Below the pieces are notes generated by a model. The model had not been told where the DNA came from. It searched no databases and saw only the letters and a list, made by a program, of their open reading frames with translations. A stretch of 64,000 nt of DNA. Origin: Succinivibrio dextrinosolvens DSM 3072. GTDB taxonomy: Bacteria; Pseudomonadota; Gammaproteobacteria; Enterobacterales; Succinivibrionaceae. Where the stretch lies: assembly GCF_900167015.1 (NCBI RefSeq), contig NZ_FUXX01000009.1, positions 1 to 64,000 on the forward strand, read 5' to 3'. Shown here piece by piece: positions 1 to 8,661 of this stretch (position 1 is the stretch's first letter; every line of letters begins with the position of its first letter). The position numbers and the translations under genes are program-made.

Positions 1-291
1 CAGGGATGGCAGTATCAGATGTCTCAATATCACAAGATGCTAAAAGATAAAGGTATCATTCAATCCATGTCCCGTAAAGGTAACTGCTTAGATAACTGTG
101 TAATGGAGAATTTCTTTGGCAAGATGAAAAATGAGATGTTTTATGGCCATGAATATGACTTTAAATCTCTGGATGAATTAAGAAAAGCAATGGAAGAATA
201 TATTGAGTATTACAACACTAAGAGAATTCAGGTCAAATTAAAAGGTCGAACTCCTTGTGAAGTTAGGAATTCAACCTTAAAATTATCGTAA
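1..291 (+). CDS. IS3-family transposase (OrfB), C-terminal fragment
   Basis: The frame is open from base 1 and gives QGWQYQMSQYHKML, matching the stretch after the second catalytic Asp of IS3/IS150 OrfB integrases. Further on are SMSRKGNCLDNCVMENFF, carrying the final catalytic Glu of the DDE triad, and the usual tail with EYIEYYNTKRIQ. About 96 residues of a protein normally near 280 are visible; the rest lies upstream. The enzyme catalyses cut-and-paste or copy-out movement of the element. The part in view is intact with a normal stop, so there is no sign here that the copy is dead. Confidence 0.9.
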   Translation, partial: QGWQYQMSQYHKMLKDKGIIQSMSRKGNCLDNCVMENFFGKMKNEMFYGHEYDFKSLDELRKAMEEYIEYYNTKRIQVKLKGRTPCEVRNSTLKLS

Positions 292-324
292 ATTGTTTTT
301 GTTCAATTTACTGGGGTCACTACA
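1..324 (+). mobile_element. Right end of an IS3-family insertion sequence (truncated by window edge)
   Basis: The 3' part of an IS3-type transposase gene is followed within about 35 bases by a candidate terminal repeat ending at 324. Read from outside, that end begins TGTAGTGACCCCAGTAAATT, the TG-start style of IS3-family ends. The left end is outside the window, so the target duplication cannot be checked. No second copy of this end was seen in the window. Confidence 0.8.
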
Positions 325-375
325 GTTTGACTCCATTTTTTCTGTAAGGCTCTGATGGCATGGTGCCAGTCAGTA

Positions 376-705
376 TCAGTATGTTGATTCCTTTGCCTCT
401 TTTTCCCATTTTGCATAAAGTTTGTCTTCAGCTGCCTTAAAATCAGCGCTGCTGCTTAGCTTTTCGTAATCCTCACTGAAAATTCCAAGTTTGTCTGCCT
501 GACACTTTTCAATAAATTCTGAGGCATTATCAATTTTTCCTTCCTGCTCCAGTTTCTCGATTCTATGAGCCAGTGCGGAAGTTGTATCGTGTCTGCAGTT
601 CCAGTTATTAGGCTCGACTTTAGCTGTTCTGTTAAAACAGCCGGTTAATAATAAACTGTTTAAAACAACTGCAGTGAGAAGAAGGCTTGCCGAAGATAAT
701 TTCAT
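376..705 (-). CDS. Small predicted lipoprotein, function unknown
   Basis: A 109-residue protein with a lipoprotein signal: a short basic start, a hydrophobic stretch and a lipobox LLTGC with Cys23 as the predicted lipidation site. The mature part of about 87 residues is charged and probably helical (repeated Glu/Lys, YAKWEKEAKES near the end). I recognise no family. It lies alone between the IS end and the convergent-side terminator of the hexuronate operon, and its direction points toward the IS. The C-terminus could have been altered by the insertion, because the stop lies only about 50 bases from the IS end. Confidence is high that it is a membrane-anchored lipoprotein and low on any role. 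Confidence 0.6.
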   Translation of the reverse strand: MKLSSASLLLTAVVLNSLLLTGCFNRTAKVEPNNWNCRHDTTSALAHRIEKLEQEGKIDNASEFIEKCQADKLGIFSEDYEKLSSSADFKAAEDKLYAKWEKEAKESTY

Positions 706-857
706 GAATACTCCTGTAGTTATAATTTATGGTAATTTATTATACGCAGGTAAAGTTATTTTACACTTATTTACAATTTGTTATTATTTGAGTGAAAATT
801 TTGTGAAAATATTAGGCAAACTTTTGTTGCATATCACATCTTTTGATAAATTCACGC

Positions 858-886
858 AAAAAAAAACGGAGAACAAGTCTCCGTTT
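858..886 (-). terminator. Rho-independent terminator of hexuronate unit 1
   Basis: On the minus strand an 8-bp perfect stem (AACGGAGA with TCTCCGTT, 5-base loop) is followed by an uninterrupted T run. It starts about 22 bases after the eda stop codon and ends the dctP-to-eda transcript. Confidence 0.9.
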
Positions 887-907
887 CACGTGCATAAAAA
901 TCACTGA

Positions 908-1549
908 TTAACCGCGTATAGCTTTTACCTTTGCCAGTATTTCCTGACATGAGGCACTGATGCCTTTGTAATCCTCTGCCTTAACCAGCTTAGGATCAGG
1001 AACGAAGCTTCCTCCTACCGCAGCTACATTCTTGAGGCTCAGATACTCTGAGAGATTCTCAAGATTTACACCGCCAGTTGGAACAAACTTGATTGAAGCA
1101 TAAGGTCCAGCAAGTGCCTTAAGTGTCTTGGTTCCGCCGTAGGCTGCAGCAGGGAAGAATTTAACTACCTCAAGACCAAAGTCTAAAGCCATTTCAAGAT
1201 CAGATGGGGTTACGGTTCCAGGGCAGACAGCAAGATTATGCTTTAAACACCAGTCAACAACCTTTGGATTAAAGCCTGGGGTAATTACAAACATACCACC
1301 GTTATCCAGCGTTGCCATAGCCTGATCAACATTATGAACAGTACCTGAGCCTACCAGCATGTCAGGGCACTCTTTAGCCATGATTCTGATTGCATCTGCA
1401 GCTGCAGCTGTTCTGAAGGTAACCTCAGCGATAGGAATTCCTCCGTCACATAAGGCATGAGCAAGAGGTGCAGCCTTTGCAGCATCCTCAAGTACAACCA
1501 GAGGTACAATGCCGATTGATTCAATTTCACTTAAAACTTTAAATTTCAT
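908..1549 (-). CDS. eda: KDPG/KHG aldolase, copy 1
   Basis: Splits 2-keto-3-deoxy-6-phosphogluconate into pyruvate and glyceraldehyde 3-phosphate, the last step of hexuronate breakdown, in the cytoplasm. The 213 residues are the usual length of a single TIM-barrel class I aldolase. Glu42 and Arg46 in EVTFRT and the Schiff-base lysine Lys130 in VVKFFPAAAYGG match E. coli Eda, as does the phosphate-binding PTGGVNLEN segment. It is the last gene of unit 1, nine bases after kdgK, and is followed by a strong terminator. A close paralogue lies at 21765-22406; by eye roughly nine residues in ten agree. Confidence 0.96.
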   Translation of the reverse strand: MKFKVLSEIESIGIVPLVVLEDAAKAAPLAHALCDGGIPIAEVTFRTAAAADAIRIMAKECPDMLVGSGTVHNVDQAMATLDNGGMFVITPGFNPKVVDWCLKHNLAVCPGTVTPSDLEMALDFGLEVVKFFPAAAYGGTKTLKALAGPYASIKFVPTGGVNLENLSEYLSLKNVAAVGGSFVPDPKLVKAEDYKGISASCQEILAKVKAIRG

Positions 1550-1558
1550 TGGTGTCTC

Positions 1559-2515
1559 CTAAAAATCACAGCGTCTGTGTGATGCAATAAATTCTGAGAG
1601 CTGTTCAGGGGTAGGGAGTCCTTCATTATCTCCTCTGAAGGTGCACTGAATAGCGCCGATGGCACATCCTCTCTCTACAGCTTTTTCAAGAGAAAGTCCT
1701 TCCATATGGGCAGAAAGTACGCCTGCCGCAAAACCATCGCCAGCTCCGACTGTATCCACAACCTTGTCAATGATGAAGCCAGGAACCCTGATATCCTTAT
1801 CCTTTGTACTGCATAAAGCTCCCTTTGGTCCACACTTGGTGATTACGCAGGAAGCGCCGCCTTTAAGATAGAATTCATTGATTTTCTTAGGATCACTGCT
1901 GCCACAGAGAATGTCGCCTTCGCCAACACCAGGGAGAACCATATCAACCTTTGTGGCGATATCATTTAAGGTTTTTACCATTATCTCCTGTGACTTCCAC
2001 AGCTGAGGTCTTAGATTAGGATCAAAGGAAATATAAAGACCAGCCTTGCGACCAAGTTCAATCAGCTTGTAGACTGCCTTGAGAGTTGATTCTGATACTG
2101 CCGCCATGATTCCTGTGATATGCAGATTTGAGTATTTTGAAAAATCCACCTCTGCAACATCGTTCTCGTTTAAGGTAGAGGCTGCAGATCCTGAACGGAA
2201 ATAGAAAATCTGAGGATCACCGTTTGAGACTCTGCCTTTGAGCATAAAGCCGGTACGATAGGTGTCTGAATATTTAACCTGCGAATTATCAATACCGTTA
2301 GCCTTTATTGAATTCTCAATCAGTTTGCCAAAGGGATCGTTGCCAAGCTTTGTAAGATAGGTTGCTTTATGTCCTAATCTTGCAATGCCTGTTGCGACGT
2401 TGAATTCTGCTCCTGCAATATCCAGTGAATAATCCTTCACTGTTTCAAGAGCGCCTTCCTGTTTTGCGATCAGAAGGCCCATTGGTTCACCGGTTAGGAG
2501 TAAACCTTTTTCCAT
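1559..2515 (-). CDS. kdgK: 2-keto-3-deoxygluconate kinase, copy 1
   Basis: Phosphorylates 2-keto-3-deoxygluconate (KDG) with ATP to KDPG, the substrate of the neighbouring Eda. It is a 318-residue PfkB/ribokinase-fold sugar kinase. The N-terminal GAEFNVATGIARLG segment forms part of the substrate pocket, and the C-terminal signature DTVGAGDGFAAGV carries the catalytic Asp and the anion hole. The next gene, eda, begins only nine bases after its stop, so the two are probably translated together. A 140-base gap separates it from uxaA upstream, the largest gap in the operon. The paralogue is at 20799-21755. Confidence 0.94.
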   Translation of the reverse strand: MEKGLLLTGEPMGLLIAKQEGALETVKDYSLDIAGAEFNVATGIARLGHKATYLTKLGNDPFGKLIENSIKANGIDNSQVKYSDTYRTGFMLKGRVSNGDPQIFYFRSGSAASTLNENDVAEVDFSKYSNLHITGIMAAVSESTLKAVYKLIELGRKAGLYISFDPNLRPQLWKSQEIMVKTLNDIATKVDMVLPGVGEGDILCGSSDPKKINEFYLKGGASCVITKCGPKGALCSTKDKDIRVPGFIIDKVVDTVGAGDGFAAGVLSAHMEGLSLEKAVERGCAIGAIQCTFRGDNEGLPTPEQLSEFIASHRRCDF

Positions 2516-2572
2516 TATGTATGTTCTCCTGACTATTTTTTAATATTCTTATCATGTCCAATGTACTGAATT

Positions 2573-2599
2573 ATACGCTTCGAAGCTGTCCGGGCGTAT
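2573..2599 (-). other. Possible hairpin in the uxaA-kdgK gap
   Basis: ATACGC and GCGTAT face each other across 15 bases in the 140-base gap between uxaA and kdgK. There is no T run after it, so it is a possible processing or stability element rather than a terminator. I saw no -24/-12 promoter in this gap. Confidence 0.3.
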
Positions 2600-2655
2600 G
2601 ATCGTGATCTTGAAGATGAACAACTTTCATAAAGATTATATGTAGTTAGCTGTTT

Positions 2656-4143
2656 CTAGAGCGTTACTCCGTCCTTCCAGATTAGAAGCTCATGGAAATC
2701 TCTTTTTTCTGAAACTGATTTCTGTCCTGAAGCAATAGCGATAATATAGTCTAAAAGCTCCATTGCCAGTTCATCAAAATCCTTTCCGTCAACAATAGCT
2801 CCAGCATTGAAATCAATCCAGTTTCCACCTTTTTTCTCAAAAAGAGCATTGTTCGTTGAGATTTTTATAGTAGGAACCACGGTACTGAAAGGTGTTCCTC
2901 TTCCGGTTGAGAATAGAATCATATTCACACCGCAGGCTGCCAGAGCTGAACAGGAAACACCGTCATTACCAGGAGCATTCAGAAGATTCAGTCCTGAAGA
3001 CTTTATGGTTTCGGCATATCTGATGGTATCCTCAACCTGAGCCTTACCGCCTTTCTGCACACAGCCTAATGACTTGTCCTCCAATGTGGTGATACCGCCA
3101 GCCTTGTTGCCTGGAGATGGATTCTCTGAGACGGTTTCACCGTGAGATTTGAAGTAGCCTTTAAAATCATTGATAAGTGAAACTGTCTTTTTAAATACAT
3201 CCTCATTCTTAGCTCTGTTCATAAGGATCTGCTCTGCGCCGAACATTTCAGGGACTTCTGTCATAACAGAGGTTCCGCCTGCGCCTACAATCAGATCGCT
3301 TACACGTCCTATAAGAGGATTTGCGGTGATGCCTGAAAGACCATCTGAGCCTCCGCATTTAAGACCGATTCTGAGTTTTGAGAGTGGTACAGTCTCTCTT
3401 TTTGACTCATTAGCCTTCTGTAGAAGAGAGTCGATTATTTCATATCCAGCCTCAAGCTCATCCTCAACATCCTGAGTATTTAAAAACATCAGTCTGTCAT
3501 CATTGAGATCTAAAAACTCTTTGAAAACTGAAAGATTATTGTTCTCACAGCCAAGACCTAAAACCAGTATGGCTCCTGCATTTGGATGACGGGTAAGAGA
3601 TGCAAGGAGTTTCTGTGTAGTTCTCTGATCCTCTCCCATCTGAGAGCATCCATAGGGATGAGTTAAGGCATAGCAGCCGTCGACATTAGCGTAGGTTTCA
3701 AGCTTTTCTCTTGCATAGGCTTCAAGCTCTTTTGCGATATGATTTACGCAGAAAACAGTCGGAATAATCCAGACTTCATTGCGGATACCCACCTGTCCAT
3801 CTGCTCTTACATAGCCCTCAAAGCTTTTCTCGACTTTCTTAAGCTCTGTTTTCTCAACTCTGTTATAGGTGTAATCCTTTGTGCCAGAAAGATTTGTTTT
3901 AACATTCTGTGAATGAACATGCTGACCTTTCTGAATAGGGCAGGTGGCATGTCCGATGGAATAGCCGTATTTTATGATCTGATCTCCCTCATTGAGATCA
4001 TAAAGAGCAAACTTATGTCCGCGGGTAATGTCGTCTTTTAGAGTTACATCTCCCTGTGCGGTTTTGACAGTCTGTCCTGCTTTAAGATCATCAAGGGCGA
4101 CAGCAACAACATCCTCCCCGGGATTGATTACAACGCACTGCAT
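2656..4143 (-). CDS. uxaA: Altronate dehydratase, copy 1
   Basis: Dehydrates D-altronate to 2-keto-3-deoxygluconate in the galacturonate branch. The 495 residues match the UxaA family: a small N-terminal SAF-type domain (about 1-75), then the large dehydratase domain with its conserved Gly/Cys-rich segments. These include CYALTHPYGCSQMGED, GLGCENNNL, GLKCGGSDGLSGITANP and NAPGNDGVSCSALAACG, the last near the metal site. It starts ten bases after the uxaB stop, with AGGAG just upstream. Its paralogue at 14847-16334 is well over 80 percent identical by eye and differs most in the SAF domain. Confidence 0.96.
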   Translation of the reverse strand: MQCVVINPGEDVVAVALDDLKAGQTVKTAQGDVTLKDDITRGHKFALYDLNEGDQIIKYGYSIGHATCPIQKGQHVHSQNVKTNLSGTKDYTYNRVEKTELKKVEKSFEGYVRADGQVGIRNEVWIIPTVFCVNHIAKELEAYAREKLETYANVDGCYALTHPYGCSQMGEDQRTTQKLLASLTRHPNAGAILVLGLGCENNNLSVFKEFLDLNDDRLMFLNTQDVEDELEAGYEIIDSLLQKANESKRETVPLSKLRIGLKCGGSDGLSGITANPLIGRVSDLIVGAGGTSVMTEVPEMFGAEQILMNRAKNEDVFKKTVSLINDFKGYFKSHGETVSENPSPGNKAGGITTLEDKSLGCVQKGGKAQVEDTIRYAETIKSSGLNLLNAPGNDGVSCSALAACGVNMILFSTGRGTPFSTVVPTIKISTNNALFEKKGGNWIDFNAGAIVDGKDFDELAMELLDYIIAIASGQKSVSEKRDFHELLIWKDGVTL

Positions 4144-4153
4144 TATCTATCTC

Positions 4154-5650
4154 CTAGCACTCAGACATTGTTTTTTTGATACCCTGGGTTACAACCATAT
4201 GGGTAAGTTCGGCAATCTTTTTTACATCAAGTTTTACGCTAAGATCCTCACCCCATAGCTTTGAATCTGAAAGAATACAGGAAACAGTATCCTCAGCTGA
4301 GCTTTGTGAATTCTTATAAAGACTCCATGCTTTTGCCATTACCTTTACTGCATACTCATCATCCTGGAACTGACCGCTCTTGCCATCTGCTCTTGAAACG
4401 GTAACAGGTGAGGTGCCGTCAGAGTTTTTATAAAGAGCAAAGAAAGCTGCCAGTGAAAAATAGAGTTTAGATGGATGAGTCCCTGCAGCTCTAGCATCAA
4501 GAATTGAAGGGATAACTCGGGCTTTTACCTTTGAGGTACAGTTCATCAGAATAGATGAGAGCTGGTGATGAAGAGATGGATCCATGAATCTGTCTACAAC
4601 TGCGTCGGCAAATTCGGTCAGCATTCCCTTATCAAGTTTTACGGCAGGGATGATTTCATCATAGATAATAGAGCGCGCAAATGGTCCTGTTACACTGTCG
4701 GTCATCATTTCATCAACAGTATCAAGGCCAGCCAGGAAGGCTGCAGGAACATTTGAGGTATGAGCTCCGTTAAGAATTCTGACTTTACGCAGGCGGTAAG
4801 GTGTAATATCAGGTGCTACCACCACGTTAAGTCCAGCCTTTGCAAATGGAAGCTTATGGCTTATTTCATCAGAGCCTTCAATTGCCATAAAGCTGAATTC
4901 CTCACCTGTGGACATCAGAGCATCCTCATAGCCAAGTTCCTTTGCATAGCGCTCTGCATCTGCCTTTGGATATCCAGATACCACACGATCTACAAGAGTG
5001 TTGTAGAATACGCAGTCTTCACATACATAAGATTTAAACTCATCGCCTAGTTTCCAGTCATCGGCATGTTTTAGGATGATTTCTTTTAGTTTTGTTCCGT
5101 TATCTTCAATAAGCTCACAAGGAAGGATGCTTAAGCCTGAAATTGAGCAGGCATTCTCTACGCCTTTAAAGGCTTTGAATCTTTCATATAAAAGCTGAGT
5201 CAGCTTACCTGGGAAGGACAGTACACAGCCTTCCTCTGGAAGGTCTTCTTTTGTATAGACAAGACCTGCTTCTGTGGTATTTGAGAAAATAAACTCAAGG
5301 GTAGGGAGTTTAAAGTCTTCCTTGAGCTTTTCAAAGTCTGCATTGTCATAAGGATTGCGAGCATCTGCTATGGTGTTGATGATTTCAAATGACTCTTTTA
5401 CTCTGCCGTTTTCCATAGCGTGAAGAATAGCTGTAAATAAACAGTCCTGATTTTTTAAAACAGGAACAGTACGTCCTCTTGGAGTTGGCTGAACAGCAAT
5501 TACCCTGCCATTGAAAAGATTCTTCTGATTCATACGGTAAAGCATCCAGTCAATAAAGCAGCGAATGAAATTTCCCTCGCCAAACTGAATAGCCTTTACA
5601 GGAAGATCTGATCTGCATTCAGGTTTTATGTTCAGGTTTAATGTACTCAT
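4154..5650 (-). CDS. uxaB: Tagaturonate reductase (altronate oxidoreductase), copy 1
   Basis: Reduces D-tagaturonate to D-altronate with NADH. It is a 498-residue member of the polyol-specific long-chain dehydrogenase family. The N-terminal nucleotide-binding region carries IQFGEGNFIRCFIDWM, typical of UxaB, and FIFSNTTEAGLVY follows as in E. coli UxaB. The catalytic K-x4-N-x2-H motif reads KVRILNGAH. It sits between the zinc dehydrogenase gene and uxaA. A paralogue lies at 16345-17841, and patches of near-identical DNA between the two copies suggest conversion. Confidence 0.95.
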   Translation of the reverse strand: MSTLNLNIKPECRSDLPVKAIQFGEGNFIRCFIDWMLYRMNQKNLFNGRVIAVQPTPRGRTVPVLKNQDCLFTAILHAMENGRVKESFEIINTIADARNPYDNADFEKLKEDFKLPTLEFIFSNTTEAGLVYTKEDLPEEGCVLSFPGKLTQLLYERFKAFKGVENACSISGLSILPCELIEDNGTKLKEIILKHADDWKLGDEFKSYVCEDCVFYNTLVDRVVSGYPKADAERYAKELGYEDALMSTGEEFSFMAIEGSDEISHKLPFAKAGLNVVVAPDITPYRLRKVRILNGAHTSNVPAAFLAGLDTVDEMMTDSVTGPFARSIIYDEIIPAVKLDKGMLTEFADAVVDRFMDPSLHHQLSSILMNCTSKVKARVIPSILDARAAGTHPSKLYFSLAAFFALYKNSDGTSPVTVSRADGKSGQFQDDEYAVKVMAKAWSLYKNSQSSAEDTVSCILSDSKLWGEDLSVKLDVKKIAELTHMVVTQGIKKTMSEC

Positions 5651-5702
5651 TTTGTTTGCGTCCGTAATTGATGTTATGGGTAGTTATGTTTATTTAAAAT
5701 AA

Positions 5703-5726
5703 AGTCTGCAGTATTCACTGCAGACT
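5703..5726 (-). other. Intercistronic hairpin between the dehydrogenase gene and uxaB
   Basis: A perfect 9-bp stem, AGTCTGCAG with CTGCAGACT, closes a 6-base loop just after the dehydrogenase stop. No T run follows, so it probably stabilises or marks a processing site. A decayed version of this hairpin is visible at about 17887-17905 in the partial copy. Confidence 0.55.
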
Positions 5727-5740
5727 GAAGTTTCAGGAGT

Positions 5741-6772
5741 TTAGGCTGTGAAATCAATTTCGACCTTCAGCATGTCAGCTCCATGTGCTGCAAAGTCAGC
5801 AAAGGCCTGAGGCGCATCATTGAATTTGTAGGTATTGGTAATGGCTTTCTTAAGATCAACCCTGCCTGACTTAACCAGGTCGATAAGGTTGAGGAAATCC
5901 TGCTTGAGAGCATTTCTTGAGCCATAGACGTTAAGCTCTTTCTTCTGCAGAAGGGTAAAGTTGAAATCAAGATTCTTCTTGCCCACACCGATTAGAACAA
6001 CATTTGCCGCATAGGCTGCAACATCAATTGCATTCTGGAAGGTTGATGGCAGACCTACAGCTTCGATAGCCACATCAAAGCCCTTGTTGTCAGTGATCTT
6101 CATGCATTTCTCAACGAAATCGTCTCCGTTATTGAGGATTCCTCCGTCAAGATTGAAGCTCTTTACTGCATAGTCAATCTTCTTCTGAGCTACATCTGCA
6201 ATGTAAACGGTAGCTCCCTGAGATTTAGCTGCAACAGCTGCAAGAGCTCCGATGGTTCCTGCACCGATGACGATAACCTTGTCGCCTTTCTTTACCTGAC
6301 CGCGGGTAATGGCTCCGTGGTAGCTGATGCAGAATGGCTCGATGGCTGCAAGCTCTGCAGGATCAAGTCCCTTTCCGTCATATATTCTTTCAAAAGGCAT
6401 GGTGATGTACTCTGAGAAGGCTCCGTCTCTCTGTGCTCCCAGGGTCTCATTGTGCTCGCAGCAGTTTAGATGTCCTCTCTCACAGGAATAGCACTTGGTG
6501 CAGTTAAAGTAAGGATTGCAGGTTACAACCATGCCTTCCTTAAGACCGTACTTGCTGGCATCACCGTTGAGCTTTTCAATTCTGGCGGAGAATTCATGAC
6601 CAGGAATTCTTGGGTAGGATGCGTAAGCGAAGGTTCCTCTGTAGGTTCCAAGATCACTTCCGCAGATACCGCCGCGCAATACTTTTAACAGAGCTTCTCC
6701 TTCCTTTGGTTCTGGCATAGGAGTTTCAATGATTTTTACTTCACCAGGCTTTGGAATAATAATGGTTTTCAT
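5741..6772 (-). CDS. Zinc-dependent medium-chain dehydrogenase, possible L-galactonate/hexonate 5-dehydrogenase
   Basis: A 343-residue MDR-type alcohol dehydrogenase. Catalytic zinc ligands are Cys37 (GGICGSD) and His59-Glu60 (PGHE). The structural zinc site is Cys91, Cys94, Cys97 and Cys104/105. The NAD-binding GAGTIG lies at 170-175. The family oxidises secondary hydroxyls of sugars and sugar acids. Placed between a TRAP uptake system and uxaB, it most plausibly makes tagaturonate or fructuronate from an imported hexonate, as E. coli LgoD does with L-galactonate. Sorbitol- or idonate-type activity cannot be excluded from sequence. Its 3' end survives as a remnant at 17930-18111. Confidence 0.8.
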   Translation of the reverse strand: MKTIIIPKPGEVKIIETPMPEPKEGEALLKVLRGGICGSDLGTYRGTFAYASYPRIPGHEFSARIEKLNGDASKYGLKEGMVVTCNPYFNCTKCYSCERGHLNCCEHNETLGAQRDGAFSEYITMPFERIYDGKGLDPAELAAIEPFCISYHGAITRGQVKKGDKVIVIGAGTIGALAAVAAKSQGATVYIADVAQKKIDYAVKSFNLDGGILNNGDDFVEKCMKITDNKGFDVAIEAVGLPSTFQNAIDVAAYAANVVLIGVGKKNLDFNFTLLQKKELNVYGSRNALKQDFLNLIDLVKSGRVDLKKAITNTYKFNDAPQAFADFAAHGADMLKVEIDFTA

Positions 6773-6794
6773 AATATATAATCCTTAAACATAT

Positions 6795-8081
6795 TTAGTA
6801 AATCAGGTTAACAAGAGCTGTGCTGAAGCTTGGAACAAAGGTCAGAAGCAGCAGACAGGCTAATAGCAGAATGTAGAATGGTATTGCCTCTTTAATGAAA
6901 CGGCCCATTGGACATTTTGTAATTGAACAGGTCACGAACATCAGCGTTCCCATTGGAGGTGAGATTGCTCCTAAGGCAAAGTTGAAGATTACAACCATTG
7001 CAAAGTGGATCTCATCAATGCCGAAGTGTTTAGCAAGTGGAGCCAGTAGGGGAACAAGAATAATCATGGCTGCGTTTCCTTCGATAAACATGCCGATGAT
7101 TAACAGGAACATGTTTACACATAAAAGGAAGATAACAGGATTATTCAGATGCTCGATGAAAAGGCCGGTAAAGTACTGTGGAACCTTCTCTTTTGTCAGA
7201 GCCCATGCAAAGGCAGAAGCTGCTGCAATAATCAGCATGATTGCTGATGAGGTCAGTACTGTTTCCTTCATACCGCGGATAACATCCTTTAAAGTCATCT
7301 CACGATAGATAAAGCCAAGGAACAGAGAATAGACGATGGCTACGGAACCTGCTTCAGTTGGAGTGAAGGCACCGATGCGGATACCGCCGATGATGATTAC
7401 AGGAAGACACAGTGGCAGGAATGCTCCTCGGAAGGTTTTCCATACTCTTGCAGCAGAAGTGTCGACCTTGATGGTGCTTCTGTAGCCTCTCTTGTAGGAA
7501 ACCAGAGCTACCAGAATCATCAGGGTGACGCAGAGAATTACACCAGGACCGATACCTGCAACGAACAGCTTACCGATTGAGACGTTTGCAATTGAGCCGT
7601 AGATAATCATTGCAATTCCAGGTGGAATCAGTGGGGTAATAATCGCTGAAGTTGCAACCAGCACTGAGCCGAATGCCTTTGAAAACCCTCTCTTCTCCAT
7701 TTCAGGAACCAGCATTTTTGCTTCCATAGCAGCATCAGCAAGATTTGAACCTGAAAGTCCACCCATAAGAGTTGCCACCAGAACAGTAACATGACCGATA
7801 CCGCCGATGATATTGCCTACAACTGCCTCGCAGAAATCAACAATTCTCTTGGTAACGCCGGTGTAGTTCATGAAGACGCCTGCACATACGAAGAAAGGTA
7901 TGGCTAAAAGAGGAATTGACTGAGAGCCGGCCAGTACACGCTGGGCCAGAATTACAGAATTGATCTCAGTGTGAAGGGCAAAATAGGTTGCAGCTGCTCC
8001 CAGAATTGAAATAAATACAGGAACCTTTAAAAACAGGAATACTAAAAGCAGAACTGAGGAAAGTGCAATAGAAAAATCCAT
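6795..8081 (-). CDS. dctM: TRAP transporter large membrane subunit, unit 1
   Basis: The ion-coupled transport channel of a tripartite periplasmic transporter in the inner membrane. The 428 residues give about 12 hydrophobic segments. Family motifs include IPLLAIPFFVCAGVFMN, GGLSGSNLADAA and the re-entrant region ATSAIITPLIPPGIAMIIYG. It overlaps no gene; dctQ ends two bases before its start, so the two subunits are coupled. The partner binding protein is encoded at 8662-9672. It is clearly different from the DctM at 24099-25445, implying a different solute. Confidence 0.94.
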   Translation of the reverse strand: MDFSIALSSVLLLVFLFLKVPVFISILGAAATYFALHTEINSVILAQRVLAGSQSIPLLAIPFFVCAGVFMNYTGVTKRIVDFCEAVVGNIIGGIGHVTVLVATLMGGLSGSNLADAAMEAKMLVPEMEKRGFSKAFGSVLVATSAIITPLIPPGIAMIIYGSIANVSIGKLFVAGIGPGVILCVTLMILVALVSYKRGYRSTIKVDTSAARVWKTFRGAFLPLCLPVIIIGGIRIGAFTPTEAGSVAIVYSLFLGFIYREMTLKDVIRGMKETVLTSSAIMLIIAAASAFAWALTKEKVPQYFTGLFIEHLNNPVIFLLCVNMFLLIIGMFIEGNAAMIILVPLLAPLAKHFGIDEIHFAMVVIFNFALGAISPPMGTLMFVTCSITKCPMGRFIKEAIPFYILLLACLLLLTFVPSFSTALVNLIY

Positions 8082-8083
8082 GA

Positions 8084-8596
8084 TTACTCCTCCTTAGCCT
8101 TATTTTCTGTATTCTTGTCTGTATCTTTTGCATCATCTTTTTTCATAAAGAAGGTTGCATAGGTTAGAGATACCATCATCAGTACACAGCAGACAGGAAT
8201 AATGCCGTTGATGAAATAGAATGGAACATGAAGAATTGAGGTTGATTTGCCAATCTTCATCATCAGCTTGATGATGTCACATCCCAAAAAGCCAAGATAT
8301 CCAAGTACCACCATGCAGATGACGTAATCCATTTTCTCAATGAACTTCTGGATATTTTGAGGAAATAGACTGACCACCATTTCAACAGCAACGTGGCTCC
8401 CATGTCTGAAGGCAGCACCTGCTCCCAGGAATGTCATCCATAAAAAGCACCACAGCTGAACTTCTTCCGCCCAGATAATAGGTTTGCCCACAAAGTAGCG
8501 CATGATTACTCCGCCGAAGGTTACACACACAAGAACGGTCAGAGCTATGGCTGCTAGGAACAGATCTATATTAACGATAAAATTTGATTTCTTCAT
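8084..8596 (-). CDS. dctQ: TRAP transporter small membrane subunit, unit 1
   Basis: A 170-residue protein with four predicted membrane helices, the usual DctQ size. It has the conserved IIWAEEVQLWCFLWMTFLGA region in the second helix area, where DctQ proteins carry an E-E pair followed by an aromatic-rich helix. It partners DctM in the inner membrane. The tail is short, charged and cytoplasmic (KKDDAKDTDKN). It is encoded between dctP and dctM. Confidence 0.93.
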   Translation of the reverse strand: MKKSNFIVNIDLFLAAIALTVLVCVTFGGVIMRYFVGKPIIWAEEVQLWCFLWMTFLGAGAAFRHGSHVAVEMVVSLFPQNIQKFIEKMDYVICMVVLGYLGFLGCDIIKLMMKIGKSTSILHVPFYFINGIIPVCCVLMMVSLTYATFFMKKDDAKDTDKNTENKAKEE

Positions 8597-8630
8597 AATT
8601 ATCTGAAATATAATGATTTTTACTATGAGG

Positions 8631-8654
8631 CAGGACCGCCGTAAGACGGTCCTG
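8631..8654 (-). other. Intercistronic hairpin between dctP and dctQ
   Basis: CAGGACCG pairs with CGGTCCTG around an 8-base loop, directly after the dctP stop, with no T run. Hairpins placed after binding-protein genes often protect that part of the message, so the binding protein is made in excess over the permease. That role is inferred. Confidence 0.6.
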
Positions 8655-8661
8655 TTTTAAG

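Noticed and set aside
674-907. Plus-strand open frame of 77 codons
   Set aside because: It starts inside the lipoprotein gene on the other strand and runs through the terminator of unit 1. Its translation has no family character.
4760-5050. Antisense frames within uxaB copy 1 and similar frames within other long genes
   Set aside because: They mirror strongly conserved coding sequence on the opposite strand and lack ribosome binding sites. They are normal by-products of the codon pattern.
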